Below are positions 17,392-26,995 of a DNA stretch of 64,000 nucleotides, one piece after another. Source of the stretch: Sporosarcina sp. NCCP-2716 (GTDB lineage: Bacteria; Bacillota; Bacilli; Bacillales_A; Planococcaceae); the NCBI RefSeq assembly GCF_023707985.1, contig NZ_BRCF01000002.1, positions 288,388 to 352,387 on the forward strand. The letters are read 5' to 3'. Position numbers and translations under genes: made by a program. Position 1 is the stretch's first letter. Every line of letters begins with the position of its first letter. Under the pieces are notes generated by a model that worked only from the letters and a program-made list of their open reading frames with translations, was not told the DNA's origin and did not search any database.

Positions 17392-19050
17392 TTATTCTTT
17401 GTCAGCATACTTCAAGTCGAGATAGCCGACCGGGTGACGGAGAATCCCTGTAACGCCAGGCTTTTCAAGTGTCGCCTGGTTGTAGAAGTAGAGCGGGAAT
17501 ACTGGCATTTCGTCCATCAGCATCATGTCTGCCTGCTGCAGGAGCGTCCAGCGGGTATTCGCATCGGTTTCGTTCTTAATATCTTCGATGAGTTTGTCAT
17601 AGTCTTTGTTCGACCATGTCGTCCGGTTCATGGACGAGTCGGTGATGAAACTTTCAAGAGCATTCACCGGGTCTGCGTAATCATACAAGAACGACGAACG
17701 GGACAGCTGGTATTTGAGCTCTTTCTGGTCGGCCAGGAACACGCTGCCTTCCACGTTCTGCAAGTCTACATCGACACCGAGGTTTTCCTTGAACATCGAC
17801 TGGAGAGCGACTGCAATCTTCTGGTGGGCTTCGTTTGTCGAGTACGTCAGTGTCACTTTCGGCAATTCCGTGTAGCCTTCTTCTTTCATGCCTTCTTCAA
17901 GAAGCTTTTTCGCGTTTTCCGGATCGAAGTTGATCAGATCGCCTGCGTCTTCACGGAATTCGTTGCCATCCGGGCCGATGAATCCGTACGACACGAAACC
18001 GTGTGCCGGTTTTTCACCGTTTTTCGTGACGAATTCCACGATGTCTTCCTGGTTGACCGCTTCACCGAATGCGCGGCGGATCTTCGTATTCGTAAATGGT
18101 TCCATGGATGTGTTGAAACGGAAGAAGTAGACGCCTGCCTGGTCTTCCGTCTTCACTTCCGGATCATCTTTCAAGTCTTCTGCAATTTCAGAAGGGACGT
18201 CTGTGCTGTCGAGCTCATCGGATTTGTACATCTGGTAAGCTGTCGTCGAATCGCTCACCATTTCCCAGTTCACTTTGTCGAGTTTCACATTGTCCGCATC
18301 CCAATAGTTTTCGTTCTTCTCGAATACGAACTTCACATCATGATCCCACGAAGCGAGCTTGAATGGTCCGTTAGCAACGAACGAATCCGCCTCTGTGAAC
18401 CACTTCGGATTCTCTTCAGCCGCTTTTTCGTTGATCGGGAAGAAGCTCGGGTTTGTGATGATATTCAGGAATGCTTCGTTCGGTGCGCCGAGTTTCACGA
18501 CGAATGTCTTCTCGTCCGGCGCATCGATGCCGATGTCTTCAGGTTTTCCTTCACCGTTGTTATACGCTTCCGCCCCTTCGATGAAGTACGCGAGGAACGC
18601 AGCAGGTGACGCTGTTTCCGGGTCGAGCATGTGCTTCCATGCATAGACGAAGTCGTTGGCAGTGACCGGGTCACCGTTCGACCATTTCGCATTGTCACGG
18701 ATCGTGAACGTATACGTCAGGCCGTCTTCGGAGACATCGATTTTCTCAGCTGTCGCTTCTTCCGCCTGGTGGTCCTTGTTCAGCCGTGTAAGACCTTCCA
18801 TCAAGTTGTTGAGTGCGCTCCAGGAAACTGCGTTGAACCCGACGGACGGGTCGAACGACGTCGGCTCTTCGCCGTTGTTCAAGTAGAGCACTTTTTCGCC
18901 GGATGAGGCTTGTTTGTCGCCGTCTTTTCCTTCAGTCGTCTTCGAACCCGTATCGCCTTCCGTTTTCTTGCCGGCGTCTTCGTTGGCTGTACAAGCCGCC
19001 AGTACGACGATCAGCGCCGTGAATAAGATGAACTTGATCCACTTCTTCAA
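17392..19050 (-). CDS. dppE: Dipeptide/murein-peptide ABC transporter substrate-binding lipoprotein
   Basis: 552 residues from a TTG at 19050 preceded by GGGGGAAA. The signal peptide ends at a lipobox (IVVLAAC), giving a membrane-anchored lipoprotein with an acidic linker (TANEDAGKKTEGDTGSKTTE). SBP_bac_5 motifs include EPTSFDPSVGFNAVSW, NAKWSNGDPVTANDFVYAWKH, NENYWDADNV and FDPENAKKLLEEGMKEEGY. It is 86 bp upstream of ykfB and follows dppD. By operon position it is the DppE counterpart and delivers peptides to DppBC. Confidence 0.9.
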   Translation of the reverse strand: MKKWIKFILFTALIVVLAACTANEDAGKKTEGDTGSKTTEGKDGDKQASSGEKVLYLNNGEEPTSFDPSVGFNAVSWSALNNLMEGLTRLNKDHQAEEATAEKIDVSEDGLTYTFTIRDNAKWSNGDPVTANDFVYAWKHMLDPETASPAAFLAYFIEGAEAYNNGEGKPEDIGIDAPDEKTFVVKLGAPNEAFLNIITNPSFFPINEKAAEENPKWFTEADSFVANGPFKLASWDHDVKFVFEKNENYWDADNVKLDKVNWEMVSDSTTAYQMYKSDELDSTDVPSEIAEDLKDDPEVKTEDQAGVYFFRFNTSMEPFTNTKIRRAFGEAVNQEDIVEFVTKNGEKPAHGFVSYGFIGPDGNEFREDAGDLINFDPENAKKLLEEGMKEEGYTELPKVTLTYSTNEAHQKIAVALQSMFKENLGVDVDLQNVEGSVFLADQKELKYQLSRSSFLYDYADPVNALESFITDSSMNRTTWSNKDYDKLIEDIKNETDANTRWTLLQQADMMLMDEMPVFPLYFYNQATLEKPGVTGILRHPVGYLDLKYADKE

Positions 19051-19093
19051 TTGGATTTCCCCCTTTTTTTGTAAGGTCTTTCCCGTTCCCTTT

Positions 19094-20203
<1,110 letters not shown>

Positions 20204-20208
20204 ATCCA

Positions 20209-21147
20209 TTACCCCCTCAATTTCGGATCGAGCGCGTCCTGCATCCCGTCGCCTAACACGTTAAACGCAAACATCGTGATGGAGATGAAGAATGCCGGGA
20301 AGAACAGCCGCCACCAGTCGCCCGATAAGATGACTGGCAGCGCGTCATTCGCCATGACGCCCCAGCTTGCGTGCGGTGCCTGGATGCCGAGCCCGAGGAA
20401 ACTCAGGAACGCTTCGGCAAAAATGGCACTTGGTACGGTAAGGGTCATCTGGACGATGATCGGCCCCATCGTGTTCGGCAGCAGGTTCTTGCGGATGATC
20501 CTCGGTGTCTGAGCGCCAAACGATTTGGACGCCGTGACAAATTCATAGTTTTTGATCTGCAGGACCTGGCCCCGGACAATCCGGGCCATTCCGACCCAGC
20601 CGGTGATCGTCAATGCGACGATGATCGTCGTCAGGCTCGGCCCCATGACGACCATCAGCAGGATAACGACAAGCAAGTGGGGCAGTCCGTACAGGATTTC
20701 GATGACCCGCATCATGATCGAGTCGGTGCGTCCGCCTTTGTAGCCGCTGACGCCTCCGTAGATGATGCCGATGAAAAAGTCAATCAATGCCGCCATGACG
20801 CCGACGAACAGCGAAATTCTTGCGCCATACCAAGTACGTGTGAAGACATCCCGTCCCATTTCGTCGGTCCCGAACCAATGGGCCGCACTCGGCGCCAGGT
20901 TCTGGCTCCGCAGATCGGTCGCCGTCACTTCATACGGAGACAGGATCGGTCCGAAGATCGCCATGAATGTCAGCAGGATCAGGAACACGAGACCGCTCAT
21001 CGCCAGCTTGTTCTTCCGCAGGCGGCGCCACGCATCTTTCCAATAGGACAGCGACGGCCGGACGACGGCTTCGGCCTGATCTCCGTCATCCGTTTTCTTC
21101 TTGAACCACTCATCAGGTACGGTCAGTCTTGGATCTTTTGCGACCAT
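20209..21147 (-). CDS. dppC: Dipeptide ABC transporter permease DppC
   Basis: 312 residues with an N-terminal cytosolic tail, one leading membrane segment and a BPD_transp_1 core. Typical motifs are HWFGTDEMGRDVFTRTWYGARISL and the EAA loop FVTASKSFGAQTPRIIRKNLLPN. It abuts dppB (one-base overlap at 21147) and its stop overlaps the start region of dppD. Forms the peptide channel with DppB. Confidence 0.92.
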   Translation of the reverse strand: MVAKDPRLTVPDEWFKKKTDDGDQAEAVVRPSLSYWKDAWRRLRKNKLAMSGLVFLILLTFMAIFGPILSPYEVTATDLRSQNLAPSAAHWFGTDEMGRDVFTRTWYGARISLFVGVMAALIDFFIGIIYGGVSGYKGGRTDSIMMRVIEILYGLPHLLVVILLMVVMGPSLTTIIVALTITGWVGMARIVRGQVLQIKNYEFVTASKSFGAQTPRIIRKNLLPNTMGPIIVQMTLTVPSAIFAEAFLSFLGLGIQAPHASWGVMANDALPVILSGDWWRLFFPAFFISITMFAFNVLGDGMQDALDPKLRG

Positions 21148-22082
21148 TACACTTCACCTTCCTTTTTGTGAAGCTTGATACGCGGATCCAGGAAGCCATA
21201 CAGGATGTCTACGACGAACAGCATGAAGACAAGGAATGCGCTGTAGAAGACGGTCGATCCCATGATGACCGGGTAATCGCGGTTGTTGATGCTCTCCACA
21301 AAGTATTTTCCCATGCCGGGAATTGCAAAGATCTTCTCGATGACGAACGTTCCGGTCAGGATCCCCGCGAGCATCGTCCCCATGATCGTGACGACAGGCA
21401 TGAGTGCATTGCGCAGTGCATGCCGGGCGACAATCCGGAACGGCGTGAGCCCTTTCGCACGCGCCATCTTAATGTAGTCCTGCGTCAGCACTTCAAGCAT
21501 GCTGGCACGCGTGAGGCGCGCGATGATCGCAGTCGGGCCGGTCGCAAGCGCGATCACTGGCAGGATCATATGCTTCGGACTGCTCCACGTCGCCGGCGGC
21601 AGCCATCCCCAGTTGACCGCCACTTGCTGGATGAGGAGCGTCGCCAAGACGAAGTTCGGGATTGAGATCCCGATAACTGCGAACGTCATCGCCCCGTAAT
21701 CGATGATGCCATTATGCCGCAATGCCGCAAATGTGCCGAGGACGATGCCTGACAGCACGGCGACGATCATCGTGGCGATCCCGAGCTCAAATGAAATCGG
21801 GAAGCCCCGTGACAGCAGCGTATTGACCGACTCGTTCGGTTTTTTGATGGACGGGCCATAATCGAACGTGACAATGGATTTCAGGTAGTTCAAATACTGG
21901 ATGGGCATCGGCTGATCCAATTTGTAGAATTTCTCCAAGTTCGCCTGGATGGTCGGATTAGACGTCCGTTCTTCATCGAACGGCGAACCCGGAATTGCGC
22001 GCATGAGTACAAATGTCAGCGTGGCAATAATCAGTATGGTGACAATCATCATGATGAAACGCTTCAATATGTATAGCGGCAC
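21147..22082 (-). CDS. dppB: Dipeptide ABC transporter permease DppB
   Basis: 311 residues. The N-terminus LKRFIMMIVTILIIATLTFVLMRAIPGSPF and the EAA loop YIKMARAKGLTPFRIVARHALRNALMP are characteristic of OppB/DppB permeases; six membrane segments. It starts 12 bp after dppA. Confidence 0.92.
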   Translation of the reverse strand: MPLYILKRFIMMIVTILIIATLTFVLMRAIPGSPFDEERTSNPTIQANLEKFYKLDQPMPIQYLNYLKSIVTFDYGPSIKKPNESVNTLLSRGFPISFELGIATMIVAVLSGIVLGTFAALRHNGIIDYGAMTFAVIGISIPNFVLATLLIQQVAVNWGWLPPATWSSPKHMILPVIALATGPTAIIARLTRASMLEVLTQDYIKMARAKGLTPFRIVARHALRNALMPVVTIMGTMLAGILTGTFVIEKIFAIPGMGKYFVESINNRDYPVIMGSTVFYSAFLVFMLFVVDILYGFLDPRIKLHKKEGEV

Positions 22083-22094
22083 TCTCGTTCCCCC

Positions 22095-22919
22095 TTAACA
22101 AAATTTGGTCTGCATCGCCAGTTCCGTCATGACGAGCATCGCTCTGTATGCTTCGATGATATCTTTTGCTTCGTACCGCACGATGGTTGTCCCTTCCTCG
22201 ATCCGGCAGCCCGGCATCATGGCAGCCCATTCGGCTTCCCCGTAATTGGTGAACTCGATGCGCATCACCGGATTCTCAGGAGCAACGAGCGGCTGGATGA
22301 GATCCCGCTTCTCAAGCGCTTCCGCCATCTTCTGCTTCAGCAGCTCCTGGGCTTTCAGCGGATGCAGCGTGCGCACACAGGAACGGGAGATCGACTGTTT
22401 GACAGCCGCGGTCACGACGTGCGGGATGAGCAGCTCGGCTTCCCGGCAGGCACCGTCGTCTCCAGCGACCATCAGGACCGGCACACCGTAATGTCCCGCG
22501 ACATATGCGTTGAACCCAAGTTCGCCGACAGCCGTGTCGTTAATGTAAATATTGCGCACACCGTAGATCATCGTGTGACTCATGACGCCGGGCTGGCCGG
22601 CGCGTGCATGGTAGCCGGCGAACACGGCGCCGGTATATGTACTGTCCAGCGACTGCACCATTGAAAGCGGTTTCACACTGCCAGTGATCAGTTCCGCGTC
22701 AGGATGGAGCTCTTCCGCCAGCAGATTGTTCATGCTCGAGTGGCTGTCGTTGACGAGCACTTCGTCCGCACCCTTTTCGAGTGCTGCTGACACGATTGCA
22801 TTCGCTTCCTGCGTCATGATCCGGCGGGCGCGCTCATAGTTCAGCCGCTGAGAATCGACAAACGTTTCATCCGGCAGTGCAGTGATCCCTTCCATGTCTA
22901 CTGATACAAATATCTTCAT
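22095..22919 (-). CDS. dppA: D-aminopeptidase DppA (peptidase family M55)
   Basis: 274 residues. A cytoplasmic zinc-dependent aminopeptidase acting on peptides with N-terminal D-amino acids such as D-Ala-D-Ala. Zinc ligands are all at the positions known from the family: D8 and E10 (SVDMEG), H60 (NDSHSS), H104 (GYHARAG) and E133 (AVGELGF); the catalytic H115 is in GVMSHT. It is the first gene of the dppABCDE-ykfBD-pcp operon, which links peptide uptake with release of D-amino acids from cell-wall fragments. Confidence 0.94.
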   Translation of the reverse strand: MKIFVSVDMEGITALPDETFVDSQRLNYERARRIMTQEANAIVSAALEKGADEVLVNDSHSSMNNLLAEELHPDAELITGSVKPLSMVQSLDSTYTGAVFAGYHARAGQPGVMSHTMIYGVRNIYINDTAVGELGFNAYVAGHYGVPVLMVAGDDGACREAELLIPHVVTAAVKQSISRSCVRTLHPLKAQELLKQKMAEALEKRDLIQPLVAPENPVMRIEFTNYGEAEWAAMMPGCRIEEGTTIVRYEAKDIIEAYRAMLVMTELAMQTKFC

Positions 22920-22971
22920 AATGATCCCCCTACAGACGACAGAAAAATCTGCTTATTTTACTTGTTATCTA

Positions 22972-23000
22972 ACAATACCAAATATTTTTTGAAATAACAA
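22972..23000 (-). promoter_or_regulatory. dppA: Promoter of the dpp operon
   Basis: TTGTTA, 17-bp spacer, TATTGT on the minus strand, about 55 bp before dppA. The promoter lies within an inverted repeat with CTTGTTAT and ATAACAAG arms about 24 bp apart (22961-23001). A weak CodY-like sequence (10 of 15 matches) sits just upstream of the -35 at 23004-23018. Confidence 0.5.
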
Positions 23001-23198
23001 GATAATTTGAGGAAATCTGACCGGAATATTTCATCTAATTTCTCATTGTCATCAAATTTGCGTGAAACTTAATTTCATGAAGCTCATTTTTGATTCTTTG
23101 CTCCCTTTCCTATTCCTCTTATTGCATTCCGCAGTCTCCCTTATCAATATGGCAAATTGCCCATTCAAATCAGAAGTTTTAATCTTAAATAATTTTTA

Positions 23199-23227
23199 TT
23201 GACACAAACTTTTCGATTTTGTATGCT
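23199..23227 (+). promoter_or_regulatory. Sigma-A promoter before the MFS gene at 23409
   Basis: TTGACA, 17-bp spacer, TATGCT. It would give a leader of about 175 bases before the ATG, containing the inverted repeat at 23291-23314. Confidence 0.7.
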
Positions 23228-23290
23228 TTTATTACGGTTGATTTTTCAATATAACTCTGCTATCTGCTTCTGCAGCAGCATTCCTTTCCG

Positions 23291-23314
23291 ACTGACCATT
23301 GACAGATGGTCAGT
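23291..23314. promoter_or_regulatory. Perfect 9-bp inverted repeat, likely repressor operator
   Basis: ACTGACCAT, six bases, ATGGTCAGT. The symmetry, arm length and place between promoter and gene resemble operators of TetR-type or similar dimeric repressors. No repressor gene lies next to it. Confidence 0.55.
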
Positions 23315-23408
23315 TATTTCTGGGTTGACTGCGCGCAGACAATGGGTCTCCAGTGCTGCAGAGACAGGAAAAGTGAACTGAAAAAAACACAGAAAGCAGT
23401 GGGGCATT

Positions 23409-24689
23409 ATGGCGAAGGCCAAGAAGAAGATACACTATGCTTGGTGGACACTGGTTGCACTATGTATTATTGTCGGCATCGGGAAAGGTGCTTTAAATAA
23501 CTCGGCTGGTCTGTTCATCCCCGGTGCTACATCGGACTTGGGCATTTCAATCGGGAACTTAACGATTTACTTCAGTATCGCGTCGATCGTGACGATGATC
23601 TTCCTGCCGATCGGCGGTAAGATCCTGGCGAAGTATGATACACGTGCTGTACTCATCACAGCGATGATTTTGCAGGCAGGCGCTTTCGTGGCGTTCGGCT
23701 TCAGTAATTCCGTGTGGGGCTGGTACATCTTCTCGATTCCGCTCGCAGTGGGCGGTGTCTTCACGACCGTTATCGCAGGACCTGTACTCGTCAACCAATG
23801 GTTCAAGAAGAAAAACGGGATGGCTCTCGGTCTGATCGGGGCTTCGCAAGGTCTCCTCGGCGCGCTCGCACAGCCGCTCGTAGGACGCACGATTGCGGAT
23901 TCAGGCTGGCGGACGGGTTATATCTCATTAGGACTGGCTGCGATTATCATCGTCGTGCCGACCATCCTATTCTTGATCCGTAAATCGCCGCAAGCTGTCG
24001 GCGTCATGCCGTACGGAGCTGAAGAGGAAACAGCTGTCGAGCAGAGAGACAGCTCAGCGAACAGTGATGCTGACAAAGGGATTACGCTTGCGGTTGCCCG
24101 GAAGTCGGGCGCATTCTATGCCTTGTTCCTGTTCTTCCTGATGGCCGTATCGATTGCCAGCTTCTCCATTCACATCCCATCGTACATCCAGTCACTTCCT
24201 GAGCATTACGATGCGATCTTTGCAGGGAATGCGATGGCCGGTTATATGATCGGAGTCCTTCTCGGCGCGCTTGCTCTCGGTTATCTTGTCGACAAGATCG
24301 GCTCCCGGAATACGATTTACCTGGCAATGGTGCTGGCAATCGTCGCCGTCTTCGGTCTGCTGTACGGCACACACAGCGAAATGATGATCATCCTTTCGAC
24401 TACTTTGTTCGGATTCACAGTATCGAATGCTGTCGGTACGCTAGCACCTGCATTGACGACGAGCCTGTTCGGCAGCCGGGAATACAGCCAGATCTACTCG
24501 ACGGCTTCCCTTGGTCTGGCCATTGCAGGGATTGTCGCACTCCCTGCCTATGGATATATTTTCGATATTACGAAGAGCTACACGCCCGCACTCTATGCGC
24601 TGATCGTCATGCTCGTCCTGAATATCGTCTTTGTGACGTATGCTTTCGTCGGCAAGAAGAAATTGGTCGATGGCGGTCACTGGAACTGA
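23409..24689 (+). CDS. MFS transporter, monocarboxylate/oxalate-formate (OFA-like) type
   Basis: 426 residues with twelve predicted membrane segments. The start HYAWWTLVALCIIVGIGKGALNNSAGLF, the motif-A-like GGKILAKYDTRAV in loop 2-3 and NQWFKKKNGMALGL after segment 4 fit the OFA/monocarboxylate branch of the major facilitator superfamily. The central cytosolic loop is long and acidic (EEETAVEQRDSSANSDADKG). Substrate is not determined; small organic anions are usual for the branch. It is transcribed alone and divergently from dpp, with a promoter, an inverted repeat and its own terminator. Confidence 0.8.
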   Translation: MAKAKKKIHYAWWTLVALCIIVGIGKGALNNSAGLFIPGATSDLGISIGNLTIYFSIASIVTMIFLPIGGKILAKYDTRAVLITAMILQAGAFVAFGFSNSVWGWYIFSIPLAVGGVFTTVIAGPVLVNQWFKKKNGMALGLIGASQGLLGALAQPLVGRTIADSGWRTGYISLGLAAIIIVVPTILFLIRKSPQAVGVMPYGAEEETAVEQRDSSANSDADKGITLAVARKSGAFYALFLFFLMAVSIASFSIHIPSYIQSLPEHYDAIFAGNAMAGYMIGVLLGALALGYLVDKIGSRNTIYLAMVLAIVAVFGLLYGTHSEMMIILSTTLFGFTVSNAVGTLAPALTTSLFGSREYSQIYSTASLGLAIAGIVALPAYGYIFDITKSYTPALYALIVMLVLNIVFVTYAFVGKKKLVDGGHWN

Positions 24690-24701
24690 TAGAGGCAATT
24701 C

Positions 24702-24750
24702 AAAAAAGCTGTACCGCTGCGAGGGATTCCTCGGCGGTACAGCTTTTTTT
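24702..24750. terminator. Bidirectional terminator
   Basis: Perfect stem AAAAAGCTGTACCGC/GCGGTACAGCTTTTT with a 16-base interval that itself pairs (CGAGG with CCTCG), between the convergent MFS and P1 peptidase genes. Confidence 0.9.
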
Positions 24751-24768
24751 AGTTTGTCGGATTATGTT

Positions 24769-25854
24769 TCACATGGAACATGGAAGCAACGGGGCTGGGA
24801 CGACTGTCAGTCCATTTCGTCCTGTTGTTTCTTCTGACTGGGACAAGGAATTCAAAATCGCTTCTTCCGTCACCTCGGCCGCTGCCTGGAAGAGTGTATT
24901 CATGACAGGGTGTTCATCACGCAGGACCCGCACCTGTTCGTCGGGCACCTCTGACTGGTGTGCGAACCGATGTGCTGTCGAAAATACGATAACGATATCC
25001 CCGCTGCCGTTGCTATAGTGGCTGCCAGTGCACGCAAGTCCGGCGCCGGCCCGCTTGGCGATGCGCTTCAGCTGACGGCTGTCGAGCGGTGCGTCCGTGG
25101 CCAGGATGATCATGATCGAGCCGTCAGCAGGTTCCGGCAAATCGTTCATGGACGTCTTTTCGCCCCGGCAGTACCGGTCCGCTGCGAAGTCCTCCCGCCT
25201 GCCGAAGTTGCTCAGCACGAGACAGCCGAGCGTGAATGTCTCTGTTTCCAGTTCAATTCGGCGGGAAGCACTCCCGATGCCCCCTTTGTACCCGAAGCAG
25301 ATCATCCCTTTACCTGCACCGACTGCCCCTTCAGCGGCTGGTGCAGCGGAAGCGGCATCGATCGCCTGGCGGGCATGCTCCTCGGTAACAGCGAGCAGCC
25401 GGATGGAGTTGAGACGGCCGTCGTTGCATTCTCCTGTGACGACATTGAGCGTACCTGTCGTATCGCCGATTTCAGGAGTCTGCCCGAGCATCCAGCGCAA
25501 GGCGCCTTGCGTGACAGCCGGGACACTGAACGTATTCGTCAGCATGATCGGAGACTCGAGCATGCCGAGTTCGTCCAGCTGGATCAGCCCTGTCGTTTTA
25601 CCGAAGCCGTTGATGACATAACTGGCCGCTGCCACCTTTTCCCGGAACAGGTTGCCGGAATGCGGCAGGATAGCGGTGACGCCGGTTGCGATGTATTCAC
25701 CGTCAGGCATGGGTTTGTCGAGCGTGACATGGCCGACCTGCACACCCGCTACGTCCGTAATGCAGTTGTTTACACCTGTCGGCAATGTCCCGATGATCAT
25801 TCCTAATTCCCGCACTTTCATTGGCTGCTGTGTCATCTCCATCTCTCCATTCAT
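24769..25854 (-). CDS. P1-family aminopeptidase (DmpA/BapA-like, peptidase family S58)
   Basis: 361 residues from ATG 25854 (GAGAGG 10 bp upstream; a second ATG at 25842 is also possible). The N-terminus GTLPTGVNNCITDVAGVQVGHVTL and the self-cleavage site region GAVGAGKGMICFGYKGGIGSASR are hallmarks of the DmpA fold, in which the precursor cleaves itself into two chains before the nucleophile. Here the residue in the usual G-[ST] nucleophile place appears to lie in GGIGSASR. Members cut L- or D-aminoacyl amides and beta-aminopeptides. Function in this cell is unknown; peptide-related genes surround it. Confidence 0.85.
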   Translation of the reverse strand: MNGEMEMTQQPMKVRELGMIIGTLPTGVNNCITDVAGVQVGHVTLDKPMPDGEYIATGVTAILPHSGNLFREKVAAASYVINGFGKTTGLIQLDELGMLESPIMLTNTFSVPAVTQGALRWMLGQTPEIGDTTGTLNVVTGECNDGRLNSIRLLAVTEEHARQAIDAASAAPAAEGAVGAGKGMICFGYKGGIGSASRRIELETETFTLGCLVLSNFGRREDFAADRYCRGEKTSMNDLPEPADGSIMIILATDAPLDSRQLKRIAKRAGAGLACTGSHYSNGSGDIVIVFSTAHRFAHQSEVPDEQVRVLRDEHPVMNTLFQAAAEVTEEAILNSLSQSEETTGRNGLTVVPAPLLPCSM

Positions 25855-25906
25855 CGTATAGTGACCTCTCAACTATCCCATACTGTGTGAAAAAGGAGGA
25901 TCTGCA

Positions 25907-26185
25907 ATGCTCACTGAATTTCCAACTATCCACACGAACGTCTGGGACGCGTTCTGGGCGGTCCCCGTCACGATTGCAATCGTCCTGGCCGCCCGATGGC
26001 TTTTCCGCGTAAAGCCGTCCTGGCTGTCCACTGTGGCGACGGCCACGGCACTCATTCTCTCGGTTTTCATCAGCCACCCGCACAGCTTATCCGCCGGCAT
26101 CTTCATGGGATTCTTCTACAGCGGCGCGGCAATGGGCGCCTTGTATTCCATGAAGCAATCATACATTGCGTTCCGTTCCAAATGA
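25907..26185 (+). CDS. Small membrane protein of unknown function
   Basis: 92 residues with three hydrophobic segments (about residues 15-30, 40-57 and 62-82) and a short basic end (AFRSK). AAAAAGGAGGATCTGCA precedes the ATG, an excellent ribosome binding site. It runs divergently from the P1 peptidase gene and ends 6 bp before the convergent FhuF-like gene. I do not recognise the family. Confidence 0.7.
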   Translation: MLTEFPTIHTNVWDAFWAVPVTIAIVLAARWLFRVKPSWLSTVATATALILSVFISHPHSLSAGIFMGFFYSGAAMGALYSMKQSYIAFRSK

Positions 26186-26191
26186 GCCCCC

Positions 26192-26902
26192 TTATCTCTT
26201 GAGCGGGCAGAACCCGCACTGCATCAGGCCGGGGACGTCCTTGGACAGGCAGCACGTCTTCCGGACGACCGTATTCAGCAGCTGGGACGGCTCACATCCC
26301 TGCAGGTAGCGGGCAAACTCTGAACAGCCGGCAACCCCTTCCCAGGAGGCATCCTCCTTCAGACAATCCAATACGAGGCGGGCGTCTTTGGCGGTCTCCG
26401 GAGACTGCATCAGGACGTGGAACTGCCAGAGCCAGAAACCGAAGACGTTCTCCCATAAGACTTTTGCGGATATCGACGAAACGGAACGGAGGCTCTCGAT
26501 GACCGAATGGATTTGCTGCAGCAAACCGCGGACAACCGAATTCCGTTCGCCCATAGTGGTTTCCCCCCATGCTTCCGGCAGCGGAAAGGCACTGACTGTC
26601 CGATTGCCGAATTCCTCGACTGCGCCAAAAACGAGCTCTTCGGGACGGCCGTGCCACAGCTCCTCATACGAGATGAACTGCCAGAGCTGCATCGCCGTGA
26701 ACATGCCATATCGTCTCATGAAGAACGAAGCGGCGACGGTCTTGTTCGGACTGCCGCTGACCGCCTGCACGACAGTTAGGAATTCATCCACATGCTCCTG
26801 ATTCTGCAGTGCAGCCAGCGTGATGAGCGGATGCTCAGGCACCGTCGTATAGACACCGTTGCTATGCAACTGAGTGAGTTGGTACGCAGTTAAGTTCGTC
26901 AT
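26192..26902 (-). CDS. FhuF-like ferric siderophore reductase with C-terminal 2Fe-2S motif
   Basis: 236 residues. The N-terminal part (ASFFMRRYGMFTAMQLWQFIS) resembles the FhuF/IucA-C-terminal fold. The last 20 residues hold C217, C218, C229 and C232, the CC-x10-C-x2-C pattern that binds the unusual 2Fe-2S cluster of FhuF proteins, which reduce ferric siderophores in the cytoplasm. No Fur box is visible upstream; a TATACT -10 lies about 35 bp before the ATG. No siderophore transporter is adjacent. Confidence 0.8.
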   Translation of the reverse strand: MTNLTAYQLTQLHSNGVYTTVPEHPLITLAALQNQEHVDEFLTVVQAVSGSPNKTVAASFFMRRYGMFTAMQLWQFISYEELWHGRPEELVFGAVEEFGNRTVSAFPLPEAWGETTMGERNSVVRGLLQQIHSVIESLRSVSSISAKVLWENVFGFWLWQFHVLMQSPETAKDARLVLDCLKEDASWEGVAGCSEFARYLQGCEPSQLLNTVVRKTCCLSKDVPGLMQCGFCPLKR

Positions 26903-26951
26903 ACGTCCAGTATAGCAAAGAACGCTTGGCTGTGAATAATAGAGGGAAACA

Positions 26952-26983
26952 GAAAAAACCGCCCCCTATGAAAGGGACGGTCC
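26952..26983 (-). terminator. Terminator of the MFS gene at 26996
   Basis: On the minus strand ACCGTCCC pairs with GGGGCGGT (one G-U pair), followed by TTTTTT. Confidence 0.75.
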
Positions 26984-26995
26984 TGCGCTCGGGGA

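Noticed and set aside
16849-18609. A 586-codon open frame on the plus strand opposite ykfB and dppE
   Set aside because: It lies antisense to two well-identified genes, has no ribosome binding site and reads as a biased antisense translation rich in Val, Arg, Phe and His.
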